Shown here piece after piece: positions 25,501 through 37,205 of a DNA stretch of 64,000 nt (position 1 is its first letter; every line of letters starts with the position of its first letter). Both the position numbers and the translations under genes were made by a program. Origin of the DNA: Paralichthys olivaceus (Eukaryota; Chordata; Actinopteri; Pleuronectiformes; Paralichthyidae). Below the pieces are notes generated by a model. The model made no database searches. It was not told the origin of the DNA and saw only the letters and a program-made list of their open reading frames with translations. The stretch is from assembly GCF_024713975.1 (NCBI RefSeq), contig NC_091110.1, positions 2,418,001 through 2,482,000 on the forward strand, given 5' to 3'.

Positions 25501-28500
25501 AAACCTGGGGTGTCCACAATAGTTAGTTTCAACTTCACCCCCTTCTCTTCGATGTCCACCGTGTGCTTCATGATCTCAACCGTCTGACTGATGCGCTCTG
25601 AAATGCCAAACACACAGAGACATTCAACAGTCTATCTCCTGCACACGTCGCTTCCGTCTTATCTGGGCTGGAAACAAAAATGCAGACATGGGGATGTCTT
25701 ATCGGTCAGTGACTCACCCTCAGCATTTAGTAATTTTCTGTCTTTATGCAGATCAGTGAGGAACAAGCTGTTCACCAGGGTGGATTTACCCAGGCCAGAC
25801 TCACCTGCAACACACATATACACAGAGGTGGAAAGTCATTACATTTAAAATACCGTACTTAAGAACAGTTTTGAGGTGCGTCTGCTTTCTACTTTTCATT
25901 TGATGCTGGTTTGTACTTTCAGAAATGAAACATTGATATTATGTCAGTGATACACATATGACAATACTGTGTAAACAATTAAAGATCTCTTATATTATTT
26001 CAAAATGTTTCTACCATGATGCAGAACTATGTGCTTCCCTCTCCAACATGGAAAAATTGTGTTTTTTGTTGTACTTAAAGTTTGATTGACATAATATATA
26101 AAACCATATATTTAAGGAGGAGGATAAACAGCCAAATCTGATTAAAACTGATGCTTATCTTGAGTAAGTCAATTTAAGCTCCCTTCAATAGGTGCAAACT
26201 TAAGATAGCAAGCATGCAGTTGAAGCAAAACTTTAAAAAAAGTTAATCATAATTGTATAAGAGTACTGAATGTACTGAATGAGATAGCAGCTAAGAGATG
26301 GCAAAATGTATGGATTCAAATAAATGTGAAAGAACTGTTTTTATGCATGATCAAACAAATAAAAATATTAAATAGCGTAATGGACATTCTGTGTCTCACA
26401 GCCAAGTGGCAGCACAACGAATGCAAACTTGCCGAAGCAAAATAATTTAGTCTAACACATGAATCACTGTACTCCCCATTACACAGACACATCCAGGATG
26501 GTTTGAAATCTCATCTGCAGCCAAACCTCGAGACACATTCTGAGAAATGTAATATTCATGGCAATATTCAGTCACGATAGCTTCACCTACTGGACACAGG
26601 TAATGACTACAATACAAATATCTCCGAAGATGAAGATGTCAAGAGAGCTTTTGGTGATAAGAGCCAATGCTGATGTTGATGTCCCGTAAACAGAAACATG
26701 ATCTGATGATGTCTGAAAATGCTTCTGTCTTGTGTAAAGTACTTTAAAATGACGCTGCTGTACACAGTTTAGATTTGATAATAACCCAGGAGGTGTGACG
26801 TCACTTCTCACCTGCCACCATGAGGGTGAAGTCAAATCCCTTTTTCACAGACTTCCTGTGCACCTGGTTGGGCAGCGTCGCAAAACCAACATAATCCTTT
26901 TCCTAGAAACAGTCACACGGAGACAGAAATGCCGTTTTAAAGCAGCGGCAGTGACTCTGGCTCAGCAGCAGTAAGTAAATGTATGCAGATCATCATGGCC
27001 GACACACAGGCTGCTGGGTCAGATCTGTGGTACAGCAACTGTGTTAGTAGGACATCCCCATGATTCTCTTCATGTTTTATTGAAGTTGCAAAGAGCAAAG
27101 GGACTGGGAGCATGCCCTGGGGTTCACCAAGTATTCATAATGTAGAGTGGCAGGCAGCCACTGGCACTAGAGGAGGGGCTGGTGAACAGCACAGCAGAGC
27201 CATACAGTATGTGTGCATCTGAATACATAGAGAGAGATGGAAGAACAGGGTTAAACAGAGCATGTGCAGATCTTAAAAGTGATTCTATATGAAAAAGTAT
27301 ATTTACAACTGTGTTGTGTGGTTGGGCCTTTGCAGAGGTACAAACTACTGAGTGACCTTCTAGTTGAAATGGTTTGTGTCTCTGGTATTGTGTTTCTTTG
27401 TGAGAGCATTTTGTGGTCATTTGACAATCTTTCAGACATGCACTGAACTCTGGAGATCCCTCAGGCCATTCTGCATGGATGAACGTATGTGTGAATGCAA
27501 ATGTCCGAGTGAGAGCTGGCCCACTAATGGAAAAACCACAGAATTTCTGAAGGACGCAGCAGGAGATCCTCCTCAGGAAGATATCTAACACACACAACAC
27601 AACAGAGATTAAAAAGCAGTGCCATGATCTCTGCGGGGGGAATTAATGTGTTACAGTACGTCCTGCCTCTGGCTGCTGCGCCATTCGTGTCCTGCCTGTT
27701 CAGTGATCCAGATAATGTAAACACACTCAGTTGATATAAAGTTAAATAATGTGCTCTCTATGATATCAATCAAATAGATTTTAATTTGAAGAATGCTGTA
27801 GAAATGGTGAGAGAATGACTGGAACAGGAACCAACAGCGTTGAACGAGGCAGATGGTGTGTGGTGTGAACTAAGCAGACTGGTCAGATAGAAGAACAGCT
27901 CCCCCATCATGCATTCGATTTCTCCACTTGAGGATACAACCAGCTTTTAAAACCAAATCTAATGTAGAGAGCATTAGCTTGACTTTCTAGGGAGCAACTG
28001 AGGAGCTGTGTAGATGGAGGTGTGTGTCTGAAAATTGACATTTTGTCTCTGGATGCATTTCACACCTACACGCATTTCACAAAAATACACATATCCAGAC
28101 TGCTGGATAACACCTCGCTGCTCTGACTCAGCCTCAGAGCTGCCGTCCAAGACGACATGAAAACACTGAACTGTGAAGCAGGACAATGGTAAAAGGAATA
28201 ATGAGAGGAAACCGCTCGAGGGATTTTGGGAGCTGTGCAGCAAATCTCAAAATAAAGATGTTCACACTGGAGCTTGTAAAGAAGGAGATGTTTGATGCTC
28301 TAGGAGATCATATGATCCCCTTAAAGCTCCAGCGTGTAAGATTCAGGTGAAAGGGAACTATTGGCAGAAATGTATGTAGAATAATCCTCATGATGTTTTC
28401 ACTAGTTTGTTTCATCTAAATTGTATGAATTGTAGTTTTCTTTACCCCAGAAAAGGCCCTTTATATTTAAATACTTTATATTTACATTGAGGGGGTCCTC

Positions 28501-29526
28501 TCTACGGAGGCCACCATGTTTTTTACATTAGTCCAGACTGGACAAACTAAATACCTTTTGATTTTTTATAACAACTGAAGCTACCACAGGTTCTTTTTCA
28601 TGTTTGGAAGGAGAGGGTGAGGTGAGGGGTGTTCCGCTGCAACATGTAATTTCAACACTAGACAGCTGGAAGGAATCATTGTATTCCATGCTGTCTCACA
28701 TGATATATTTTCAAGCTGAGGTTGAATGAAACATGAAAAAGGGGAATTTGTCATATTTTCTGACATTTAATCACCTAAACAATCTTTGATTTGTGATAAT
28801 GAATAATTAGATGGTTGCACGTCTAACCACCTTATACATGACAAATAAAAGCAGTATACCTTAATATTTGAGAATTCTGGTTTACATTATTGCTTGAAAA
28901 GTGACTAAGAGGATGAATTGATTAACAGACTCCATGACTGTCCCTCTGCTCATTGTCTCAGCTGCAGATTCATGTTTACAGATGTTGTACAGATGTTTTG
29001 CACTGATGGAAATGGGCGTTGGTAAGTGAGCATGAGGACAAGATATGACCAACTTCTGATTTGGCCCAGGAAAACTGAAATAGTGAAATTGAACAGTACT
29101 ACATCATGTAAGTCACAGTTAACAGCAAGAACCAAAACAAAGGCAACATTTGGATTTGTTCACAAAGTGCGACACAGCTAACAAACAAATACACACACAC
29201 AAACACAAAGTGTGTCTCCATTCCCCATAATGTGACCATGCATGTAAACAGATGTAGGTCCCCACAACATGAGCAATATGTGGACCACACACACTTACAC
29301 GCATTCTCACACGTTTGTCTTTCTATAGTTCTGAGGATACAATGCATTCTCTATATCCCCTCATTCTAACCTCAACCATCACAACTAAATACCTAGATCC
29401 AAACCTCACCGTGACCTAAAGCTAATTGAAAACCAGTGCTTTGTGGGTGTGAGGACCAGACTAAATATCCCCAGAGCCACGCACACACACACAGACACAC
29501 ACACACACAGACACACACACACACAC

Positions 29527-29598
<72 letters not shown>

Positions 29599-29865
29599 TG
29601 TCACAAACGCCCACACACCTTTGTCCCCACTGTTTCTCTTACCTCTCCATCATCTGAGGACAGTTTCCAAGAGGCGTCGGTGCGTTTGGGCAGCAGGTGC
29701 CAGCCACATGCAGGAGAATGTCCGGAGAGAATAAAAGCACAGTGTGGGTTTCGGGAGACTCACGCATCGATGCTTGATGAACGCGAATGGCTGGAAGTGA
29801 GTGGTGACCTGCAGGTGCTCACCTGACCGGGGCGCACGGCTCCTGTAGCGGCTGTTGGCCGTCAT
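19564..29865 (-). CDS. septin5: Septin-5-type septin GTPase, complete
   Basis: Exons in gene order: 29865-29823, 29653-29643 (11-nt microexon, predicted), 26902-26812, 25804-25718, 25597-25474, 23056-22922, 22830-22713, 21135-21034, 20793-20697, 20578-20443, 19916-19814 and 19626-19564 (stop TGA). All phases agree and total 369 aa, the length I recall for human SEPTIN5. Septins are filament-forming GTPases of the cortex; SEPTIN5 is neuronal and acts in exocytosis. Visible motifs: polybasic stretch [11 protein letters not shown] before the G domain, P-loop GESGLGKS (49-56), DTPGFGD (106-112), AKAD (187-190), septin-unique region ending near VENPSHCDF, and a C-terminal coiled coil ([15 protein letters not shown]). 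The [11 protein letters not shown] segment before the coiled coil favours SEPTIN5 over SEPTIN2 or 4. An alternative first exon reading on to 29809 (donor gtcacc) would also keep frame, giving 370 aa. The a/b paralogue was not resolved. Confidence 0.92.
20135..20330 (+). repeat. Interspersed repeat, family C, 3' part
   Basis: Matches the second half of the copy at 18445-18763: CACTTCCTTTAACATTTTT, ATCTACGAGTGTGTG and TTGGGCCTTGAAGAGGGTA. Lies in the septin5 intron between exons 10 and 11. Confidence 0.65.
21850..22065 (+). repeat. Interspersed repeat, family C, diverged
   Basis: CCATCAAGGGGTTTTTGTTT, GATCCAGGAATTTTGTTTCAC and a degraded GGTATGCTCTCTTCGGGCGCC end match the family C order. Lies in a septin5 intron. 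Confidence 0.6.
22207..22480 (-). repeat. Interspersed repeat, family G (reverse copy)
   Basis: The reverse complement of 22207-22265 matches the end of 59265-59455 (CTGTACTGTAA, GAGTGGTCATCAAGACTAGA, ATATAAATAC). The remainder holds TGTCTTGCCCAAGGACACTTC, a phrase I know from many fish repeats. In a septin5 intron. Confidence 0.65.
23834..24180 (+). mobile_element. TTAA-type MITE, family A, full length
   Basis: TTAA then AGGTCCAGTGTGTAAGATTTAG at the left and CTACACACTGTACCT then TTAA at the right: imperfect terminal inverted repeats of about 25 bp with a TTAA on each side. No open frame inside. Sits in the septin5 intron between exons 5 and 6. Confidence 0.88.
24715..25015 (+). repeat. Interspersed repeat, family F, uninterrupted copy
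   Basis: Contains CTCAGAGATGGTTTACGTCA, AGGATGAAACATCATGAT and CATCTTTACACACAGTCTATGG in the same order as 18345-18985. Lies in a septin5 intron. Confidence 0.65.
25064..25412 (+). mobile_element. TTAA-type MITE, family A, diverged copy
   Basis: Same body and orientation as the copy 0.9 kb upstream, with mutated left end (AATGGTCCGGTGTGCAAG). Its right end is about 60 bp from septin5 exon 5 (25474-25597), close to that exon's donor. Confidence 0.85.
27428..27600 (+). repeat. Interspersed repeat, family E
   Basis: TTTCAGACATGCACTGAACTC, then ATGTGTGAATGCAAATGTCC and GGAGATCCTCCTCAGG. In the septin5 intron before exon 3. Confidence 0.6.
28321..28662 (+). mobile_element. TTAA-type MITE, family A, right end lost
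   Basis: Starts TTAAAGCTCCAGCGTGTAAG and follows the family through TTCAACACTAGA, then stops short of the right terminal repeat. Lies in the septin5 intron between the microexon and exon 3. Confidence 0.83.
29480..29596. repeat. CA/TG dinucleotide microsatellite in septin5
   Basis: About 117 bp of almost pure CA with a few GCA and GACA interruptions. In the direction of septin5 transcription it is a TG tract starting about 47 nt after the donor of the predicted microexon. Confidence 0.97.
29643..29653 (-). other. septin5: Predicted 11-nt microexon of septin5
   Basis: On the minus strand tcctcag|ATGATGGAGAG|gtaaga carries strong acceptor and donor sites around 11 nt. Upstream there is no AG for about 100 nt, an AG-exclusion zone typical of a real acceptor. 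Exon 1 ends in phase 1 at a good donor (TCAG|gtgagc) and exon 3 starts in phase 0, so 11 nt is the right length to join them, giving SDDGE before [13 protein letters not shown]. Human SEPTIN4 also has acidic SSEDD-like residues just before DKEYVGF. The inference rests on splice signals and phase only. Confidence 0.55.
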
Positions 29866-30180
29866 CTTGGACACGCTCGGTGGAGGATGAATCTGGACGA
29901 GGGGCGGCTGAGGTCTGGTCCCGGTAATGACGTCTGCTCTGTGTCTCACCACTGCAGCAGCAAGACGTGCGTCCAACAGCAGCGATGAGACCTGCAGGAG
30001 TTCATCTGAATCACACGCACACAAAAATCACCGCGTCCATCGTTTGACACTGTGCGTTGTCGTGCGCGTTCACTGGTCCACTTGGTCGTGAGCGTACAAA
30101 GTGGTTGCAGTTCATGTGAATCTCCAGGGGGTGGCAGTATGACTTTGTTCCAACAAGAAAAATGTAGAGCATTGAAGAGC

Positions 30181-30678
30181 TTAACGGGATAGTTCACCCA
30201 AAAATGAAAATTCACTCATTGTCTACTCACCACTCTGCCGATGGAGGGGTGGGTGAAGTGTTTGAGTCAGAGGTATATATACGTATTTATATATACAATT
30301 GAAGTAACTAGGGACCGATTCTTCAAACGTAAAAAAAAACAACCATGTTGTTTTAACCATGTTGTTTTTTTTACAAGGTTTTAGGAAAGGTGTAAATTGC
30401 CCTATTTCGAATAGAATTTGAATTTGGGGGCTTACGGACACTTGGATGACACCACAGGAGCAGAATGGAAGCATTTTCAGTTTTTTCTGTTGTTTATCTT
30501 TTACGTTTGAAGAATCGGTCACTATTTACTTCAATCGTATTGAATTTGGCTGTGACAATGCTTACCCCTGAGACTCCAAGTGCTTTGTGGACCCAAACAC
30601 TTTCACCCACCCCTCCATCGGCACAGTGGTGAGTAGATAATGAGTGAATTTTCATTTTTGGGTGTATTGTCCTCCTAA
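30181..30678. repeat. Palindromic MITE with long terminal inverted repeats
   Basis: The left arm (about 30188-30270, AGTTCACCCAAAAATGAAAA onward) is nearly the exact reverse complement of the right arm (about 30596-30672). A second inner pair (30293-30333 and 30502-30543, containing GACCGATTCTTCAAACGT) is also inverted, so most of the 0.5 kb can fold on itself with a loop near 30.35-30.49 kb. The outer edge starts TTAA. It has the form of a non-autonomous DNA transposon and sits about 315 bp upstream of the septin5 ATG. Confidence 0.85.
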
Positions 30679-31887
30679 CAGAGAGGAGCAACAGTACATT
30701 GTATTGGTTTTCAGTCTATTTTGTCTACTATACTTCCCAATATGCATATTTTATTCTTTTTTTCTAGTTTGTATTCATATGTTCACAATTGTCTCTCAAT
30801 GTTTAAAATGTCTAATCTAATTATCAAAGGAAATAAAATAAAAAATCTGGCCCCTGATCTAGAGCAACACCGAAATGTAATGGGGTTTTCCCTGACACAC
30901 ACACACACACACATGGCTCATTCCACCAAGTTTCATGGAAATTGGTTCAGTTGTTTTTGTGTGATCTTGCTTACATACAAACATAGCAACAGAAAGAAGT
31001 GAAAGTAACCTCCTTGGTGACTGGAGATATGTCGAAACAGCTCCATGAGGTTGACATCTGCAGACTGTGCAGCTCTTTGCTCCAGCAGCCCTCACTGTGA
31101 CTGTGGCATCATCTGCAGTTTCTAAATGAAACATCTACACCTGATGGTCTGTGGAAGTCACAGATAATCACATTTTCTCACCATTACAATATAAATATCC
31201 TACTTCTAGCAGAGCAGCTGTCCTAACAATGCACCAGAGGCTATAGTAACATCGTCTGCAAGTTAAGAAAAGCCATACCATATGAATTTTAAGGTATAGG
31301 TGGCTACAGGAGCAGTGACAGGTCTCTTTCCTGTTCAGTAGTCAAATCCTGCCTTCTTCATTTAGAGTGAGATGTGTCAAACATCAGTGTGAACATGAGT
31401 AAATGCAGTGTTCATATGGACACCATGATGGACACCTGACTACTGTTTTGGAACAGACTAGTACAATTCTGAACCTGTCCCATTAGCTGACCAGATGCTC
31501 AGTCTGAGGCTGTACCAGAGATTTTCTCTTATTACAGCAGGAGGCTTTTAAATCTTTTATTTTCCCACTCGAAACAGTTAAAAGACCCAAACTGAAGAGT
31601 CAGAGAGGCCTCCTAGGAAAATGAGGGTGGATCGTCTCAGTTGTCCTTCATGAGAAGCATTGATTGTATTCTAAAATGTATTCTAAAAGACACTGCATGT
31701 GGTGTGAAGTGAGACAAATGATGTTCTGCTCATTAGTCAGGCTGCTTTGTGAAACGAGCTGGTTCAGAACTCAGCTGCTGAGCTTCACAAGGGCTCAGCC
31801 TCATGTCAGAGGCCATGGAGTTAATTGAGTACAAAGATCTTCACAAGGTGCAAATCTGCAGTACTACATGTAGATGTATCAAATTCA

Positions 31888-32125
31888 GGGCAGCATCGTG
31901 GTGCAGTGGTCAGCTGTCTCACAGCAGAAAGTTTCTGGTTTGGACCTGACAGCCGACCAGGGCCTTTCTATTAAATGTTCTCCCTGTGACTATACTCCAG
32001 CTTCCTCTCATAGTTCACTGATATGCTGCTTAGGTTAACTGGAGACCCTGGATGATAGTCTCTATATCTCAGCCCTGTGATAGACTAGAGACCAGTCCAG
32101 GGTGTCCAGCATCTCACCTGATACT
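31888..32125 (+). repeat. Interspersed repeat, family H (GTGGTGCAGTGG type)
   Basis: GGCAGCATCGTGGTGCAGTG, CCGACCAGGGCCTTTCTAT, CTCCAGCTTCCTCTCATAG and CAGTCCAGGGTGTCCAGC form the well-known fish repeat block in order. Shorter relatives are at 13490-13555 (reverse, deleted) and 62490-62580 (end part). Confidence 0.75.
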
Positions 32126-35100
32126 CCCCAAAGGCTTTTTTTCTGCCACTTCACCTGCATTTAAATACCAGTAGACATGTTCGTCCATTCCCAAACAACC
32201 AACTGTAAATCATTTGACCATTTTCTTTGTCTTAAAAAAACCAAAGTAGACTATTTAATGAAAGAGTGAACACGCAGCCAACAGCTGCTGCACAGTGAGA
32301 CATGCCCGTCATCTCCCTGCTTCATGAATCAGTCGCAGCTCCGTGTCAGAGGACGTGCTCCGGTGGTCAGTGACAGTGAGTGATTCAGTCAACGCAGACA
32401 TGAGGTTTGGTGAGACTTGTCCCACAGCACTGACAGCTACCTGAGGGAGGGGGAGACAGCAGGGAAACAATGTTGAGAGCGTGGGAGTGGAGGCAGGAGC
32501 AGGGTGCTATAACTGACTGCTTCCTGTGCTGCTCACATGGGTGGTGGTGGGTGGGCGTGTGTGGGTGGGTGTGTGTGTGGGGGGAGCAGGGGCCAGAGGA
32601 TCACAGTGACCTCTGTGCACAAACAAGATTAACACTGGTCTCACTCCTTGTTTATTTAGGATCATTTCTGCATGCTTCTCCAGTGGCACCACTTTTGGCA
32701 CAGCTCAGTTTCAGCGGCGTGAGCCGGAGATCAGGCCTGAATGTAATAAACTGGGATTAACATGAGCCGTTTGGCCTCGAGGTCAAAGATGCAACGTAAT
32801 AACCCAGATTTGAATGTTTTAATCTCTGGCAGCTGACAGCAAACACCAGGAACGCTCATCAAAATATCAACAATGACACTGCACACTTTCAACTGCTTTG
32901 TTTTGTCAGGGTCTTACATATCAGGGCTGCTGCCAAATACTGAATGAATTATTAACATCATGTTAATAACAGAGATCATAATGTGTAAAATATTGAGCAC
33001 TTCTCAATTTCCTTTGCCAGTTACACTCCAACATGAAGGTATTAGTGTTGTGTAGTAGTTGTAGTAGTTTCCCCCCCAAAAAAAACCCACACAATAAACA
33101 AAGTAATGATGATTTTCCTTAGCAATAGCATTCTTTTTTTTCTCATTTTTATATCGTCAAATCTTACAATGATGATACTTGTGATGCAAAGCACCTTGAA
33201 ATGTTGTCCTCAGTCCTTTTTGTGATGGTTGTTGTGTTTGTTGCTGGACAATGGACGTCGTCTCCTCAGGTTTTCTGTTAAAAATAATGTAAAACTTTAA
33301 TATGTGACAGGTATTCAAATGCTTTATTCTGAATGAATCAGTAATTAAATGTGCACTGATGTAAAATCTCCACCTGTACTGACTCCATCATTATTACATC
33401 ATTAATGTTTTATGGTTCTGTTATGACTCTCACAGCTCTGGATTAAGGTTAGAGAAAGTGACCTACAATATGTAATTTCTAGGAGGTGGGCATGTGTGGG
33501 AGAAACATGCATGTGTGTGCTGTGCCCATGTGAGAACGTCAGTGTGAGCGTTTCCTGCCCACAGACAGAGATGCAGCTCAAGGTCACACAGTGACTTCAG
33601 CTGGGAAACAGGCTACCACAGGAAGGCCTGGATCTCAGTGCCGGACAATAGCCCATCACATGTGCCCAACGTTGATCCCTTGGTCGCTGTTGAGCTCGCC
33701 ACCGCACAGGAGGAAGTGCTCATTGTTCCGAGCAAGCCTTCTCTCTTTTTCACTGCAGAGGAACAATGGAAGCAGAGAGGGGTGAGGGCAGATATACAAG
33801 CAGGAGGGAAACTTTGTTTTTACTTGTATTAAAAACAATACTTTGTAAAAATGCAGGAATTCCAGGAAAATACTAGATCAGAGAATTATGGTTGATGCTG
33901 GTCCACTGTGAGTCAATTGTGTTGTTTCCTGGTCCATCTAAAAATATATATATAGGTAAAAATGCTAAGAAAACACACAGTGAATGAGATTAGAGCTGAT
34001 TTTTTAACATTTGGTGACTTCCAGTTGTTTACTTAAACAGTAATGACCAATTTCAAAATTATGAATGAATGAAGGGAGCAAAGAGACAGAGAGAAACAGT
34101 CCGTGAGGACAGAGACGTGCAGAGGCCAGGAATAGAAAGAGAAACAAGGAGAAAAGTTGGAGATTTAGTGTGGCCGTTGTGTTATCGCTCTGATTCTGCT
34201 CCACAGAGACGGGAAATGGTGGCTGTTACACACAGGAAATGAGCTGATGGCGCAGATAAGGCGGGAAAATCAACTCCGGAAATCAAGTCCATCCATGCCG
34301 ATGTAGCTGGGGGACATCAGACGGGACTGCTGAGGAGGTGGGACGCGGATTAAAGGAATAGTCTCTTGAAAATGTTCCGTACAGGCGTGAACGCTGCTTC
34401 TGAAAAGTGTGTCGTTTTATTCCTTTGGCTGGTTTCGTTTTTTCTGACTCTCATTTACCTCTCACATTATGTTTGTTCACACTCTCCTGTATGTCAGAGT
34501 CCATATTCGGACCAGGGATGATAACCTTTTCTGAGCACAGTGAATATTTATATTATCGGATTTTGTTATGTTATGTCTGAACGACATTACACAGCCTTGA
34601 TCACCATGATCAAGGTTTTGTTTAAGGATAGATAGTGTCACAGATATAATGATATCTAGTGTCATAGATACAATAATCTTGGTTTTAATCAACACAGTAA
34701 ACATGCAATTTTCTGCCATTAGGCATCTTTAAATAAAATAAAGTTTAAAAAAAGGTGGAGCTGGCCACATTGTGAAGCAGTGTGGGATCATGGGAGTTGT
34801 TGTCTTCATTGCAGTCAGCTTCTCCTGGCCAGGATTCCTTCAGTACTCATGTTTCAGGAGCTGGATTCTCCTCAGAGGTCGACTCTTCTCCAAAGTAAAC
34901 AGAGCCAATGATTAAATCCGATAAAAACTGAATACAGCAGCTTTATATTCAAAATTAGAGTTTGATTCTGACAGTGTTCCACCGACACAGGTCGTGTCTG
35001 AGGGGCTGTGAGCCGAGCTACTGCTGCTGCTAATGTTTCTCTGATAATTCAGATCCAGATGTGTAACGACTAAAATCCTTCATCCAGTTAAAACATATAA

Positions 35101-36697
35101 TTGAAAATCAAAAGTGTGAAAATGTGACTGTTCACTTTCAAATATTTAGGTCAAAAATACAGAAGGCTGAATGAAGCACAGAACATTACCCTGATTATTC
35201 TTTCAACATTTCGAGGTCACATATATGAACAGGACTGCTGGGCCGTGTGTTGGGGCGACATCGATGAACCATCGCCTGGAGGGGTCATGTTGAGAGCCCA
35301 TTGACCTCCATGTTCAGTGACATGTATGTAAAGTGTGTCTCAGAGACAGCACATCTCACTGCAGCAGCAGGTCCGGATCAACACACAACCATCCTTCATC
35401 CTGCCGGAAAGATGCTTTACATGAAAACCCACTCTGTGGTGTGGGTTTATTAACGCTGATGCAGACGCAGCTGAAACTCTGACTGGACAGAGACATGGTT
35501 GAAGAAGTACTCACATCATTTACTTTCCACAAAGCACTATTAAAATGCTCCATTATAACTACTGTGAAAAGACATGTATTCAGAATGGTATTTTATTTAA
35601 AGTATGTAAATAAAGCTAAACTTCTCCATGCAGAAAAATGCCCCAGTGCCTGTTTTGTCAGTAGCATTGTCCAGTCAAACATTTTTAAAGAATTTGATTA
35701 TTTAAATTATTAAAAAGAAAATCAGTAAATCTTTACATTGAGAATCTGGAAACATGAAATGTTTTTCTTTTTACATGAAAAATCGCAAACAAAATAGTTG
35801 CCAACTAATATTTCTCTCAATCGACAAAGTGTTTATTTAAATACGCCTGAAGCATCAAATCTCCACATGTAACAAAACAACACCTTTCAAAAATAATAAT
35901 TTCATATTTTTTTATATGAATAAATATATGAATTTGGAAAAAGTCAAACAGTTCCTTCTGAGTTTAAGTATAAAGTGGCATCATAAGAAAATACAAAGTA
36001 TATCTGCTTATATCACATGCTAGGGACTCAGAAATTAGCCACATCAAAGATTGACTTTATTTGTCGGCTGCATGAGGCAGTTTGCCCACAAACACATGAG
36101 AACTGGTAAAGTTTAACTCTGTGTTCCAATGTGAAAAAAGCCAATTGTTTTTAACATGAATTACCATTAGTGTAAAGAAAATGTTATAACTCAATAATAA
36201 TTCTCTGGTTTCAGCTTCTTAAAAGGAGTCTTTGCCGTCACTTTTTCCTGAGGTTTCCTCATTCAAGGTTTAACTGAGAAATAATGACTGAACAGAAAGA
36301 TGAAGAGAATCTTTTCGAGTGTGGAGCTGAATTGACACAGGATGACTGTGCTGCGATGACGCTGTGAGGGCCGAGTGACTGCATCACGTCCGTTGTTTGT
36401 TAGAACAGGTGGAATTAGTCACCAGAGGAAGAGGAGGCTCAGCGGACATCACCGCGCAGTAACACAGCCCATTTTCTTTCATCATGGCTGGATGATGACT
36501 TTCTAGTGCTGAGATTTCCTCCACTCTTGAGTCAACAGCTCGGTCAAGTCATAATTCTCAATGAGCTCTTTAATGATCGACGGGGCTGCATGGTGCTGCA
36601 TTGTCCTTCATCTTTCCTGTTACCACGGCTGCAGCTCCCTGTGAACATTAGTGGAGCTGATTCTCCGGTCGCTGCCATCAAACCTACTTTATCATAT

Positions 36698-36738
36698 AAT
36701 AATTATATATATATATATATATGTAGCCTATATATAAT
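36698..36738. repeat. TA microsatellite
   Basis: A run of TATATATATATATATATA with short imperfect flanks. Confidence 0.85.
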
Positions 36739-36934
36739 GTGGTGGATGAATTAAAATTGTGTGACACTACAGTACAGCATATTTTATTCAACATGAAATG
36801 CTTATTCTGTGCCAACTCCATTCACTGCAGTGTAAAGTACACATTAGTGTGTATACGGTTTACTGTTCCTCAATGCACAGGGTAGTGACAACCTTATGTT
36901 CAGAGATGGCACATGACAGACATGTGTTGTTATC

Positions 36935-37205
36935 CTTGCTCAGGAGGTTGTGTTTTCACTTCTGTCCATTTTTTGGTTTGTAAGCAGGATTATACAAATA
37001 TGATGGATTTCCAGAACTCGTGGAAGGACGTGAACCAAGAAAGAATCCACCAGATTTGTTTGGGTAAAGCTGGACAAAGGGCTAGATCACCAATTTATTA
37101 TTCTCTTTCTTTAACTAATTTTCCAGGAAATAATTCACAAATCTTGATTAAAAAAAATCTGCATATTTAGCAGGTTTGGGGAACTGAAATCTATGATTGT
37201 GTGCA
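36935..37205 (+). repeat. Interspersed repeat, family C
   Basis: CTCAGGAGGTTGTGTTTTCA, a GTAAGCAGGATTATACAAAT block, TCGTGGAAGGACGTG and GATTGTGTGCAG follow the family C order. A short reversed fragment of the same family (CCACCAAGTTTCATGGAAAT) is at 30920-30985. Confidence 0.65.

Noticed and set aside
29393-29826. Long HT/CV-repeat open frames
   Set aside because: Pure translation of the CA/TG microsatellite.
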